Positions 1-9,294 of a DNA stretch of 64,000 nucleotides are shown here, in pieces. Position 1 is the stretch's first letter, and each line of letters opens with the position of its first letter. The translations under genes and the position numbers were made by a program. The notes under the pieces are model-generated. The model saw only the letters and a program-made list of their open reading frames with translations, was not told the DNA's origin and did not search any database. The stretch comes from Paraliobacillus zengyii (GTDB lineage: Bacteria > Bacillota > Bacilli > Bacillales > Amphibacillaceae), in contig NZ_CP029797.1 in assembly GCF_003268595.1 (NCBI RefSeq), positions 2,625,501-2,689,500 on the forward strand. Direction: 5' to 3'.

Positions 1-990
1 TAATTTAGTAATTTCTTTTCCGTTCTTCAGTTGTTTCACTTTAGGATCTGCTAAATACAACCCAACTAGACCATTGTGAATCATTTCGTGAAAATGGTGA
101 TGCGGTAATAACTGGACACTTTTATTTGTCTGACGAATGAAATATATTAAGCGATCTTTTAAATGCGACTCGTCTTCGTAGTAATTACAAAAGTTTAAGT
201 CACCTTCCTCCAAATCTTCTTGTTGATCAATGTAATAATCCAACAAAATGTGTAGCCCCTGCATGAAAGGAAAATAGCTATCAAATATTTTTTTTGCTAA
301 TACTTCATCCATCTCTTCATTCATGGCATAAGAAACCATACAGAATATTCCTAATGTGGACCCACTTGAAGCTGAGAATTCATACCAACTTAATGATGGT
401 GACATCTCCTTAAACGTTTTAAACCAGTTTTCTAACCTAGGAATACGTTCTTCTTTTTTGACATGTTTATGTACTTGTAAGTCGCTATATAGCTGTTCCA
501 ACTGTAAAAGGTAATCTTTCATGAGTGGATATTGTGGTAATACACGCAATGAATTCTGACATGTCTTTACTAAGTCAACTAGATAATCGTCATCGTTTTG
601 ATCTTCACGGTGACAATAGTAATTTTTCACTTCACTATCTGGTGTTAAAGCATCTGCCATTGCTTGATGTAACATGCGAAAATCAACTGGATCTAATGAT
701 GTACTGCGATCACATAAATTATCTAAGTAATCACTAATTGTTTGATAAGCAACAATAAAACGAACGGATTCATTCCAATTTGATCCTGCTAAAATGCTAT
801 AAACACTACCACCTTGACAATGGAACTTCTTAGCACTAATGCTTGCTAATGCTTGCTCACGTAATTCTGCATTAGGAATACGCTCCGCTCTTTCTTTCCA
901 ATATGTTAACTCCTCGTTTACCTTAGGAAAAATCTTTCTGAAGACCGAGCGCATTAAAAATGGTGCTGACCGCGGAATATGATAACCCAT
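1..990 (-). CDS. ytpB: Tetraprenyl-beta-curcumene synthase (YtpB family), 3' end outside the window
   Basis: The frame is open from an ATG at 990 to the window edge (330 codons), so the C-terminus is missing. The protein starts MGYHIPRSAPFLMRSVFRKI and matches the YtpB/DUF2600 family as I know it. In Bacillus these are all-alpha terpene synthases that cyclise a C35 prenyl diphosphate into sesquarterpenes. Acidic stretches such as DYLDNLCD and DYYIDQQEDLEEGD are the likely Mg-diphosphate-binding regions (inferred). GAGGAG lies just upstream of the start. In B. subtilis ytpB also neighbours asnB and metK, which supports the call. A dispersed repeat lies immediately upstream. Confidence 0.9.
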   Translation of the reverse strand, partial: MGYHIPRSAPFLMRSVFRKIFPKVNEELTYWKERAERIPNAELREQALASISAKKFHCQGGSVYSILAGSNWNESVRFIVAYQTISDYLDNLCDRSTSLDPVDFRMLHQAMADALTPDSEVKNYYCHREDQNDDDYLVDLVKTCQNSLRVLPQYPLMKDYLLQLEQLYSDLQVHKHVKKEERIPRLENWFKTFKEMSPSLSWYEFSASSGSTLGIFCMVSYAMNEEMDEVLAKKIFDSYFPFMQGLHILLDYYIDQQEDLEEGDLNFCNYYEDESHLKDRLIYFIRQTNKSVQLLPHHHFHEMIHNGLVGLYLADPKVKQLKNGKEITKL

Positions 991-1059
991 TTTGCCACTC
1001 CTCATTTCTTTATTTCTTAAACTCATTTCATAGTTACTTTTAAACATTGTAGTAGATAG

Positions 1060-1480
1060 AAATTGCGACGGAGTTAGACTGACTTTATTACCGCTTCGCT
1101 CCACAAGTAAAATGGGCTCGCTTTCCGTGGGCACGGCTTCAGCTAACTCGGATAAGCAAAGACCGCTTTCCGAGTGGATCTTCAGCCCGTGCTGTGCCCA
1201 CAGAAAGGGAATCCATTTGCTTCCGTAGCGAGTATGTTACACAGTTGATGGAAACTGAAACTGCGACTTATTGAAGCTTTCTTACCTGCTATGTCACGTT
1301 TTCTTATGCACAGCTTCAACTCCCGCTGTTCCCGTTGGACAAGGAAAACTTCGACAGACAGCGATACATCGCACGAAACATCCAAGGCTAAGCTCCACCT
1401 AGCCATTAACTAGCAAAGCCTTTGCTGACGCAGCGGGTATCAAGCACGTTACGCCACAGTTTAGAGTTTTTCCGAAAAGC
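1060..1480. repeat. Dispersed palindromic repeat, copy A (fills the 990-1639 gap)
   Basis: This non-coding stretch carries the core of a repeat family seen four times in the window. The best-preserved unit is about 1091-1232. It contains GGCTTCAGCTAACTCGGA followed by TCCGAGTGGATCTTCAGC, flanked by arms that pair partly with each other (AAATGG..CTTTCCGTGGGCAC on the left, its near-complement on the right). A more degenerate second unit follows to about 1480. A 74-codon open frame inside (1182-1406, minus) is a by-product of the repeat and is not called as a gene. The remainder of the gap to 1639 is AT-rich and probably holds the promoter of the next gene. Confidence 0.75.
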
Positions 1481-1638
1481 AACAATCTAAATTTCTTAGC
1501 TGCGTTTTTTACATTATATCATCAATTTTTACCCTATATTTTCAGTCTTAGACAAAATTCTTAATTTTTTTAAATATATTGATAAAGTTTGACGATACTA
1601 ACAGTATACGTACGCTTTATTTGAAGGAGAAAATTATT

Positions 1639-2511
1639 ATGCTGTTTGTTGTTCTTCTTATTATAAGTTTAAGTTTAACAGTATTGTTGGTCTATTATGC
1701 AAAACAAACACGTTCTCAGATTCACTTTTATGCTTTTCGAATTTATGGTATTTTATTCGGATTATGCAGTATTACACTTGTTTTTATGTTATTTAATACA
1801 AATAAACTCGAGCTAACTACTTGGTTAGAACTACATACCACTTCAAGAACCTACGCTCATGAAAAAGAAAGCTTGATTGTAGAGCCTATAGTAGAAAATG
1901 AGTTTAATCATGAAGCATTTCAAATCGAGGTGCCAGTCATAGGTCAATATCCACAGTTACCGCGCGGATGCGAAGTCACAAGCTTAGCAATGCTTTTAAA
2001 CTATGCTGGTATTGATGTAGATAAAATGGAATTAGCGAATAAAATAAGAAAAGACTCAACACCATACAAAGAAACAAAACAACAGATTTATTTTGGTAAC
2101 CCTAATCAAGGATTTGTTGGTGATATGTATGATTTGTCTAATCCTGGTTATGGCGTATATCATAAACCCATTGCGGATTTAGCAAAAACATATCTTAAAG
2201 ACAGTGTTCATGATTTTAGTGGTTCATTGTTTGATCAAATTCTTTATTATATAAGTCAAGGACAGCCTGTTTGGGTCATTACAAATGCAACGTTTGAAAA
2301 ATTAGCTCCTAATGCGTTTCAAAAATGGGAGACACCTCAAGGTCCTGTTACTATTACGATGCGAGAACATTCCGTTTTGGTTACTGGTTATGATCAAGAG
2401 TATATCTATTTTAATGATCCACTAAATGCAACAAAAAGAAAAGTATCCATTACCTCTTTTGAAGAAGCATGGATACAAATGGGAAGGCAAGCTATTACGA
2501 TTCTACCGTAA
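1639..2511 (+). CDS. Membrane-anchored C39-like (papain-fold) cysteine peptidase
   Basis: The 290-residue protein has two hydrophobic segments near the N-terminus (about residues 1-20 and 31-52) and then an extracellular C39_2-type domain. The likely catalytic Cys is in QLPRGCEVTSLAMLLNYAG and the catalytic His in REHSVLVTGYD, followed by YFNDPL. The preceding GQYPQLP would supply the oxyanion-hole Gln. The frame is open upstream to 1579, but ATG 1639 has AAGGAG nine bases ahead and begins the first membrane helix, so I use it. The substrate is unknown; relatives process peptides or cell-wall proteins. The gene converges on asnB and overlaps its stop by 17 bases inside a shared terminator. 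Confidence 0.8.
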   Translation: MLFVVLLIISLSLTVLLVYYAKQTRSQIHFYAFRIYGILFGLCSITLVFMLFNTNKLELTTWLELHTTSRTYAHEKESLIVEPIVENEFNHEAFQIEVPVIGQYPQLPRGCEVTSLAMLLNYAGIDVDKMELANKIRKDSTPYKETKQQIYFGNPNQGFVGDMYDLSNPGYGVYHKPIADLAKTYLKDSVHDFSGSLFDQILYYISQGQPVWVITNATFEKLAPNAFQKWETPQGPVTITMREHSVLVTGYDQEYIYFNDPLNATKRKVSITSFEEAWIQMGRQAITILP

Positions 2512-2530
2512 TAAGCTTGCTTTTATTTTT
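2487..2530. terminator. Bidirectional terminator shared by the C39 peptidase gene and asnB
   Basis: GCAAGCTATTACG pairs with CGTAATAAGCTTGC (one bulge), followed by a T-run at 2521-2530. The hairpin contains both convergent stop codons. Confidence 0.7.
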
Positions 2531-4411
2531 AGTACCTTCTTGAAATTTTTCTACGTCATACTTTCCTTCAACATAGATTTGGTGCCACAGCATAAAAATG
2601 AGTACAGTCCAAATTTTTCTACTATAATCCGCTTTTCCTAAACAATGATCTTCTAGTAACTGTAATACATAATCTTTCTTTAGTAGATGATCTGTTTGGC
2701 TATCTTTTATTAACGTTTTTGCCCAATCATTTAATTGATTTTTTAACCAATGACGAATTGGTACTGGGAATCCAAGCTTTTTGCGGTTTAATACATCATC
2801 AGGTACAAACCCTCTTGACGCAACGCGTAATATCTGTTTTGTTGTCCCATTTGCAATCTTAAGATCTACAGGTAGTTCGCTCGCCACTTTAAAAACTTCC
2901 TTATCTAGAAATGGTACGCGAAGTTCTAACGAATTTGCCATCGTCATCCGATCTGCTTTTAATAATATATCACCGCGCAACCAGGTTTGAATATCAATAT
3001 ATTGCATTTGATTAACAGGATCTTGTTCTCTTACATCATCATAAAAGGGTGCTGTTATTTGTTGATACGTACTATTTGGATTATAATTTTGTAACAATAC
3101 ACTTTTTTGATTATTTTCAAACATTTTTGCATTTCCTATATAGCGCTCTTCTAATGGTATTGTCCCTCTTTCCAAATAACTTTTCCCACGTACTCCTTCT
3201 GGTAATATACCTGCCAATTGATTTAATAATCGATTGATTGTATTAGGAAGATATTCAAAGCCTTTTAGTGCTTTTGGTTCCCTATAAATATTATATCCAC
3301 CAAATAACTCATCGGCGCCCTCACCAGATAGAACAACCTTGACATGTTTACGTGCTTCTCTTGCAACAAAGTATAGCGGTACACATGCTGGATCTGCTAG
3401 TGGATCATCCATATGCCAAATAATTTTCGGTAAATTACTAACATATTCTTCAGGTGTAATCATGTATGAAATATTCTCTACATTTAGTTTATCTGCTGTT
3501 TCCTTTGCCAGATCAACTTCTGAATAACCTGCTTGTTCAAAACCAACTGAGAACGTTTTAATATTTGGATTGAATTGTTTAGCAATCCCAACTATTAGAG
3601 AAGAATCAATTCCACCAGATAAAAAGGATCCTACAGGAACGTCACTGCGCATATGCACACCAACTGAATCAATCATTGTATTCTGAATACGCTCAATCCA
3701 TTCTGATCGTTCCATACTTACTGGTTGGAAATTAGCTTTCCAATAACAATAAGAACGCATTTGTTCATTTGGCTTTTTAATAAAATAATGCCCAGGTTCT
3801 ACTTTATAAATATCTTTCGTCATCGATAAGGGCTCAGGCACAAATTGAAAACTAAGATAATGTTGCAAGGCTTCTGGATCGACTTCTTCCTGATCATTAT
3901 AATACGTTAGGCTTTTCTTCTCTGAAGCAAAAAAGGTTCCTTCGTTTGTATTTGTATAATACAGTGGTTTAATTCCAAATGGATCCCTAACACCATATAA
4001 TGTTTCTACTTGCTTATCCCAAATTAATAACGCAAACATACCCCTAAAGTACTGAAATGCTTCTTCACGATAAGTTGAAAACATTGCAATCACTACTTCT
4101 GTATCTGAATCTGTCTGAAAAGTATAGCCTTTTTCAATTAACTGATTACGTAGTTCTACATAATTATAAATTTCACCATTGTAGACCATACAATACCTAT
4201 CATTATCGTAAGTAAAAGGTTGATGTCCATTATCAATATCAATAATGCTTAGACGACTAAAACCAAATGATATATAGTCATCATGGTAGTATCCTTCATC
4301 ATCTGGACCTCTATGTTGTATTAAAGAATTAGCTTGATTAAAAAATTCTTTATTTTCTTCTACTGTTATACTTGTTCCATTATTTCGAACCATTCCGATA
4401 AATCCACACAT
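2495..4411 (-). CDS. asnB: Asparagine synthetase, glutamine-hydrolysing
   Basis: This 638-residue class II amidotransferase makes asparagine from aspartate, glutamine and ATP. The N-terminal Ntn glutaminase domain begins MCGFIGMV, so Cys2 becomes the nucleophile after Met removal. RHRGPDDEG-like (residues 33-40) and YNGEIYNY (77-84) are glutaminase motifs. The ATP-pyrophosphatase motif SGGIDSS is at 265-271, and LSGEGADELFGGY follows. Length matches B. subtilis AsnB (about 632). GAGGGA precedes the ATG. In B. subtilis asnB lies beside metK; here an IS separates them. An asnB-versus-asnO distinction rests on synteny. Confidence 0.95.
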   Translation of the reverse strand: MCGFIGMVRNNGTSITVEENKEFFNQANSLIQHRGPDDEGYYHDDYISFGFSRLSIIDIDNGHQPFTYDNDRYCMVYNGEIYNYVELRNQLIEKGYTFQTDSDTEVVIAMFSTYREEAFQYFRGMFALLIWDKQVETLYGVRDPFGIKPLYYTNTNEGTFFASEKKSLTYYNDQEEVDPEALQHYLSFQFVPEPLSMTKDIYKVEPGHYFIKKPNEQMRSYCYWKANFQPVSMERSEWIERIQNTMIDSVGVHMRSDVPVGSFLSGGIDSSLIVGIAKQFNPNIKTFSVGFEQAGYSEVDLAKETADKLNVENISYMITPEEYVSNLPKIIWHMDDPLADPACVPLYFVAREARKHVKVVLSGEGADELFGGYNIYREPKALKGFEYLPNTINRLLNQLAGILPEGVRGKSYLERGTIPLEERYIGNAKMFENNQKSVLLQNYNPNSTYQQITAPFYDDVREQDPVNQMQYIDIQTWLRGDILLKADRMTMANSLELRVPFLDKEVFKVASELPVDLKIANGTTKQILRVASRGFVPDDVLNRKKLGFPVPIRHWLKNQLNDWAKTLIKDSQTDHLLKKDYVLQLLEDHCLGKADYSRKIWTVLIFMLWHQIYVEGKYDVEKFQEGTKNKSKLITVES

Positions 4412-4525
4412 ATCGTTCCCTCTATTCTCCTATTTAATTGTATATATATAGTAGACGAGGTGATTTAGAATAGGTTACATTTTTTAAAAAATAAAAGAGG
4501 CTGGGACAAAACTCAGATAAACAAT

Positions 4526-4570
4526 AAAAAGTTGCATCTTCCAACGGTAGTTGGAAGATGCAACTTTTTT
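4526..4570 (+). terminator. Outer hairpin-terminator upstream of the IS transposase
   Basis: GTTGCATCTTCCAAC (4531-4545) pairs perfectly with GTTGGAAGATGCAAC (4550-4564) and is followed by six Ts. It would stop transcripts entering from outside before they reach the transposase. Copies 2 and 3 have the same structure; in copy 2 a C-G pair replaces a T-A pair in the stem. Confidence 0.75.
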
Positions 4571-4598
4571 ATAAAATCGAAAATTTTAGTAAGTAAAA

Positions 4599-4654
4599 AA
4601 GGATACCTTCTGATAAAATTAAAGTACCACACAATAACAATCGGAGGTATCCTT
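4599..4654 (+). promoter_or_regulatory. RBS-sequestering inverted repeat of the IS transposase
   Basis: AAGGATACCTTC (4599-4610) can pair over 12 positions, one a G-U wobble, with GGAGGTATCCTT (4643-4654). The second arm contains the whole Shine-Dalgarno sequence and ends at the start codon (4655). A transcript starting outside the element would carry both arms and hide the ribosome site. One starting between the arms would not. The intervening AT-rich segment could hold the transposase promoter (inferred). All three IS copies keep both arms. Confidence 0.65.
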
Positions 4655-6369
4655 ATGTTTAAAGATTATAACATGAATCAAGTAATTTTGCCGTTAGATT
4701 TTGAAATGAAATTACAAAAAATGATATTGCCTATACGATCCATGACTTAGTAGAACAAATACCTGATAAAGCATTTTCTGTTTTCTTACATGAAACAGGT
4801 TGTCCTGCTTATCATCCACGCATGATGATGAAGGTTATTTTATGTGCTTACACGCAATCTGTTTTCTCTGGAAGAAAAATTGAATCATTACTGAAAGATA
4901 GTGTACGTATGATGTGGTTAGCGCAAGGTTATGAGCCAAGCTATCGAACGATTAATCGTTTTCGAGTCAATGAAGAAGTACAAGAACTGTTACGCCAATG
5001 TTTTGTACAATTTCGATGCCAACTGGTGAAAGAAGAGCTGATTGACCAGGAAGCGATCTTTATTGATGGCACCAAAATAGAAGCAAATGCCAATAAATTT
5101 ACGTTTGTTTGGCGAAAAGCGATTGAAAAATACAGTGCGAATTTGGTGGAGAAATCAAATCAACTGTACGATGAATTATTGGCAAACGAAATTATTCCAG
5201 AAATAGAACGCGAAAGTACGGAAGAACTATCCACTAAAGAACTCGAAAAAGTAGTTGAGAAACTAGAGAAGACCGTTGAAGGATACGACAAACAGATCGA
5301 AGAAAGTAAAGATGTCAGCAAACGGAAGCAGCTTCGCTCTGCAAGGAAAACACCAAAAAAATACCGCAAACAGTTTAAAGATTACGTAGCACGCAAACAA
5401 AAATACGAAAAGGATAGGCTTATATTTGAAGCGCGCAATAGTTATTCAAAGACAGACCATGATGCCACCTTTATGCGCATGAAAGACGATTATATGAAGA
5501 ATGGCCAATTAAAAGCAGGTTACAATGTACAAATTGCGACCGAAGGACAATATACACTCGCATATGACGTATTTCCCAATCCAACTGATGTACGCACATT
5601 CACTCCTTTTCTAGATAAAATCGAGGAAAGCTTCTTTGAACTTCCCACATATATCGTAGCTGATGCAGGGTATGGAAGTGAACAGAATTATGAAGATGTC
5701 CGCATTAATCGGGAGCGCATCCCGCTGATTACATACAATAGGTATCGAAAAGAGAAGACAAAGAAATATAAGCAAGACCCTTTTAACACAATGAACTGGG
5801 CGTATGATGAAGCGAGTGATTCTTTCCGTTGTCCAAATGATAAAAAAGTGGCTTTCCAGTATCTATCTAATCGAACAGGTAAAGATAACTTCACCCGATC
5901 CTTTAAAGTCTATGAATGTGAAGACTGTTCGGATTGTCCGTTGCGTTCCCACTGTACAAAAGCAAAGGAAGGAAATAATCGAAAAATTTATTATAATGAA
6001 AAATGGGAACAACAAAAAGCATACACAAAACAGCAGCTTTCAGAAAAAGAAACCGGTAAAATTTATGGCAAACGAAAAATAGATGTAGAACCAGTCTTCG
6101 GATTTTTGAAGGCTAATTTGCGTTTCACTCGTATGTCAGTAAGAGGCAAGAAGAAAGTGGAAAATGAATTAGGATTTGCATTCATGGCGGTGAACTTGAG
6201 AAAGTACACGGCTAAGCATGCGCATGGTCCAACAAATCCTGAAAATAATCCAACAAAAAAAGATTCCGACCATCTTCCTAAGATGATCGGAATCTTTTTC
6301 GTTATTTTGGCTAGTTATGTCCCAGCCTCTTTACATTTCTTATTATTTAATTTTTACATAGGATTGTAG
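4655..6369 (+). pseudogene. IS1182-family transposase, frameshifted (copy 1)
   Basis: The protein starts [15 protein letters not shown] and should continue as in copies 2 and 3, but the A-run after codon 21 has six As (4716-4721) where the other copies have seven. The frame therefore ends after [12 protein letters not shown] at 4750. The correct frame resumes at once and is open from 4822 ([12 protein letters not shown]) to 6369. That part keeps the DDE-type landmarks: [25 protein letters not shown], the Cys cluster [13 protein letters not shown] and [16 protein letters not shown]. No stop lies inside the element; the frame leaves through the inverted repeat and ends in metK antisense. Slippage at the A-run could in principle rescue it. 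Confidence 0.9.
6258..6299 (+). terminator. Internal terminator of IS copy 1, inside the transposase reading frame
   Basis: GATTCCGACCATCTT pairs with AAGATGATCGGAATC (one mismatch), followed by five Ts. The hairpin encodes transposase residues [12 protein letters not shown], so transcription would end before any in-frame stop codon. Confidence 0.7.
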
Positions 6370-7545
6370 TGCTTCTACTTTATCGGTTTTCTCCCAAGGA
6401 AACTCAATATCTGTTCGACCAAAATGTCCGTATGCTGCAGTGTCTCGATAAATAGGTCTGCGCAAATCAAGCATCTTTATGATACCTGCTGGACGTAAAT
6501 CAAATAATGCTCGAACAGCTTCTACTAATTTTTCCTCGCTAACTTGTCCACTATTAAACGTATTAATAGCAATTGAAACTGGGTCTGCGACACCAATAGC
6601 ATAAGCTAGCTGTACTTCACAAGCATCAGCAAGTTTTGCTGCTACAATGTTCTTTGCAACATAACGCGCTGCATATGCTGCAGAACGATCTACTTTTGTT
6701 GCATCTTTCCCACTAAATGCACCACCGCCATGACGGGCGTAACCACCGTATGTGTCCACGATAATCTTTCTACCTGTTAGCCCTGCATCACCCTGTGGTC
6801 CACCGATAACAAATCGACCAGTTGGATTAATAAAATACTTTGTGTCTTCATCTAATAATTCAACTGGTACGATTGGATTAATAACATGCTCTTTTAAATC
6901 AGCCTGAATTGTTTCCAATTCTATATCTGGATGATGTTGTGTTGAAATAACAATGGTGTCAATTCGTAATGGCTTATCTTGCTCATCATACTCTACTGTA
7001 ACTTGTGTCTTGCCATCTGGACGTAAATAGTCAACAGTTTTATCTTTTCTTACATCTGCAAGACGTTTAGAAAGCTGATGTGCTAGAGCTATTGGTAAGG
7101 GCATCAATTCAGGTGTTTCATTATTGGCATAACCAAACATAAGACCTTGATCCCCTGCTCCAATAGATTCAAGCTCGTCATTCGTCATATTTCCTTCTCT
7201 TGCTTCTAGAGCTTGGTCAACTCCACCAGCAATGTCAGGTGATTGTTCATCAATTGCTGTTAGTACCGCACATGTTTCAGCATCAAAACCATATTTAGCT
7301 CTTGTATAACCAATTTCTTTTATTGTTTTACGTACAATTTGTGGAATGTCAACGTAAGTAGAGGTAGTTATTTCCCCCGCTACTAAGACTAAACCTGTTG
7401 TTACAATTGTTTCACACGCTACACGTGCATTTGGATCATGTGTTAAAATCTCATCAAGAATCGCATCAGAAATTTGATCACTTATTTTATCTGGGTGCCC
7501 TTCTGTTACTGATTCCGAGGTGAATAATCGACGATTTGCAGTCAT
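6343..7545 (-). CDS. metK: S-adenosylmethionine synthetase
   Basis: The 400-residue cytosolic enzyme makes SAM from methionine and ATP. It shows the family motifs GHPDK (16-20), GAGDQG (129-134), HHPD (204-207) and the P-loop-like GGGAFSGKD (273-281). Length is typical. AGGGGAGA precedes the ATG. The 227 bases upstream contain no recognisable S-box riboswitch, unlike B. subtilis metK. An IS ends 13 bp after the stop codon, where the metK terminator should be, so the hairpins of the IS probably terminate its transcript. pckA, next to metK in B. subtilis, is absent here. Confidence 0.97.
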   Translation of the reverse strand: MTANRRLFTSESVTEGHPDKISDQISDAILDEILTHDPNARVACETIVTTGLVLVAGEITTSTYVDIPQIVRKTIKEIGYTRAKYGFDAETCAVLTAIDEQSPDIAGGVDQALEAREGNMTNDELESIGAGDQGLMFGYANNETPELMPLPIALAHQLSKRLADVRKDKTVDYLRPDGKTQVTVEYDEQDKPLRIDTIVISTQHHPDIELETIQADLKEHVINPIVPVELLDEDTKYFINPTGRFVIGGPQGDAGLTGRKIIVDTYGGYARHGGGAFSGKDATKVDRSAAYAARYVAKNIVAAKLADACEVQLAYAIGVADPVSIAINTFNSGQVSEEKLVEAVRALFDLRPAGIIKMLDLRRPIYRDTAAYGHFGRTDIEFPWEKTDKVEALQSYVKIK

Positions 7546-7772
7546 TCTGCTAAATCTCCCCTTCCTAAATCACTTGCCCGACCATTTTTATGTCGAATAG
7601 ATATATTTTACGTCTTCCTTTTTTGAACTGCAATAGTTATTTCAATTTTATAATTGCTAGATATCCATTATGAAGCCATTATAAATTTAATTTTGCTTTT
7701 TATTTAATGGAAGGTGCTCGAATGTTATCGTAACGGAACCAATAACAGTTGTCAATAAAACATTCTAAAATA

Positions 7773-8153
7773 CTAGTGAATTCGACAGGTGCCATTTTCA
7801 CATTTATTTTTAAATAAATGATAACGATTCTTAGCGACCCAACGATATAATGGATTTCCAATTAAATCTGCCTTTGGTAAATAGGCTAGTACTCCCAACA
7901 AAAATGTTAGAACACAACGAAGCAAAACAAAACGAACTGCATAAAAGCCTGTTAAAGTTTCACCATTTTTCTTTCTTAAATGAATCTCTCCTACTAATTC
8001 TTGTTTCTCTTCCTCCGATAGCTTGTTTGTTGCTTGATAGGACTGTAAAGATTTCCATTCAAAGACATTGAACCAGTCCAGTGCGGTTATGATCTTTTTA
8101 CTTTGTTGACAGAGGTAACAAAATTGATCATATAAAATAATATTCTTAGCCAC
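7773..8153 (-). CDS. DCC-family thiol-disulfide oxidoreductase-like protein (DUF393)
   Basis: This is a 126-residue protein with an N-terminal C-x-x-C in LYDQFCYLCQQ (Cys12, Cys15), as in the DCC/YuxK family. The family normally reads DGxCxxC; here Asp9 is kept but the next residue is Gln. A hydrophobic stretch (FVLLRCVLTFLLGVLAYLP) and a basic end with RYHLF and CENGTC follow. The enzymatic role of the family is unproven. The gene stands alone, divergent from the ABC importer genes, with AGGAGG-like sequence upstream. Confidence 0.8.
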   Translation of the reverse strand: MAKNIILYDQFCYLCQQSKKIITALDWFNVFEWKSLQSYQATNKLSEEEKQELVGEIHLRKKNGETLTGFYAVRFVLLRCVLTFLLGVLAYLPKADLIGNPLYRWVAKNRYHLFKNKCENGTCRIH

Positions 8154-8291
8154 TTTTAGCCTCCTTATTTTACTTTTCCACTACTATACCATTATTAATC
8201 CTATTTTTTAAAAACTTATACTTATAGGCAGGCACACATTTTCCGCCCATGAATAAAGTAAAGAAAGACAAAATAAAAAGGGGATAAAATA

Positions 8292-9281
8292 ATGAAAAAA
8301 TGGCTTGTTTGTCTTATATTACTTTTATCACTAGCAGTATTTAGTGCCTGTTCAGATAATTCTTCGATTACAAAAATTAAGGTTGCAGAAGTTACACGTA
8401 GTATCTTTTATGCACCGCAATATGTTGCACTTGAAGAAGGGTTTTTCGAAGAAGAAGGACTAGACGTCGAATTACAAACAATTCCTGGTGGAGATAAAGT
8501 AATGACCTCCATTTTATCTGATAACTCAGATATCGGCCTTGTAGGATCAGAAACATCTATCTATGTAGGCGCCCAAGGTTCCGAAGATCCTATTATTAAT
8601 TTTGCACAGTTAACACAAACAGATGGAACTTTTCTTGTAGCTAGAGAACCTAACGATGATTTTACGTTTGAAGATCTAAAGGATACTGATTTTTTAGGGC
8701 AACGAAAAGGCGGCATGCCACAAATGGTTGGAGAATACGTATTGAAACAGAATGAAATTGATCCACAGAATGATTTGAATTTAATTCAAAACATTGACTT
8801 TGCTAATATCGCTAGTTCTTTCCTATCTGGTACGGGTGATTACGTTCAACTATTTGAACCAATTGCTAGTCAATTCGTCCAAGATGGCAATGGTCATATT
8901 GTTGCATCTTTTGGTGAAGAATCTGGTCATGTCCCTTATACCGTATTCATGGCTAAGCAAAGTTTTCTAGAAGAGAATGAAGAAGCTGCAATTAAATTTG
9001 CTCGCGCAATATACAAAGCCCAACAATTTGTGCAAGAACATGAAGCCGAAGAAATTGCTGAAATAGTTCAACCATATTTTGAAGAAACCGACATCGCGTT
9101 ATTAGTTTCTTCCGTAGAACGCTATAAAGCACAAGGTTCTTTTGCTGAAAATCCACTTTTAGATGAAGAAGAATGGAATAACTTAAAATCTATTATGGAT
9201 GAAGCTGGTGAATTACCAGCAGATATTATGCATGATGAATTAGTAAACACGGAAATAGCCGAAGAGGTCATGAACGAATAA
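8292..9281 (+). CDS. ytlA: ABC importer substrate-binding lipoprotein (NMT1/THI5-like, YtlA type)
   Basis: The 329-residue protein has a lipoprotein signal MKKWLVCLILLLSLAVFSAC with the lipid-acceptor at Cys20. The mature part is an NMT1/SsuA-like binding fold (APQYVALEEGFFEEEGLDVE, then GSETSIYVGAQG). It heads a three-gene importer operon: the ATPase follows 13 bp later and the permease overlaps that. Order and position between metK and ytkD match B. subtilis ytlA-ytlC-ytlD, whose ligand is unknown to me. Pyrimidine precursors or sulfonates are typical for the fold. No thiamine or S-box riboswitch is visible upstream, so the ligand is left open. Confidence 0.85.
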   Translation: MKKWLVCLILLLSLAVFSACSDNSSITKIKVAEVTRSIFYAPQYVALEEGFFEEEGLDVELQTIPGGDKVMTSILSDNSDIGLVGSETSIYVGAQGSEDPIINFAQLTQTDGTFLVAREPNDDFTFEDLKDTDFLGQRKGGMPQMVGEYVLKQNEIDPQNDLNLIQNIDFANIASSFLSGTGDYVQLFEPIASQFVQDGNGHIVASFGEESGHVPYTVFMAKQSFLEENEEAAIKFARAIYKAQQFVQEHEAEEIAEIVQPYFEETDIALLVSSVERYKAQGSFAENPLLDEEEWNNLKSIMDEAGELPADIMHDELVNTEIAEEVMNE

Positions 9282-9294
9282 GGAGGTTTTATGC

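Larger units (their letters stand above)
4497..6329 (+). mobile_element. IS1182-family insertion sequence, copy 1 (transposase frameshifted)
   Basis: The element is 1833 bp, bounded by inverted repeats GAGGCTGGGACA (left) and TGTCCCAGCCTC (right). There is no target-site duplication: left flank ATAAAA, right flank TTTACAT. The right end stops 13 bp from the metK stop codon. Inside are an outer hairpin-terminator, an RBS-masking hairpin, a broken transposase gene and a terminal hairpin. It is almost identical to copy 3 (44435-46267) but in opposite orientation. Copy 2 belongs to a diverged subgroup. Confidence 0.9.

Noticed and set aside
1182..1406. 74-codon open frame in repeat copy A
   Set aside because: It lies within the palindromic repeat, has no ribosome site and its sequence follows from the repeat.
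4532..4750. Longer N-terminus for the IS transposase (and 46110-46292 in copy 3)
   Set aside because: The extension runs through the outer terminator hairpin; the ATG after GGAGGTATCC is common to all copies.
4470..6345. TTACATTT on both sides of IS copy 1 as a target duplication
   Set aside because: The two occurrences are at different distances from the IS ends and not adjacent to them; copies 2 and 3 show nothing similar.
8154..8291. Thiamine (TPP) riboswitch before the ytlA-type gene
   Set aside because: The binding protein is THI5-like, but no THI-box sequence is present in the short leader.
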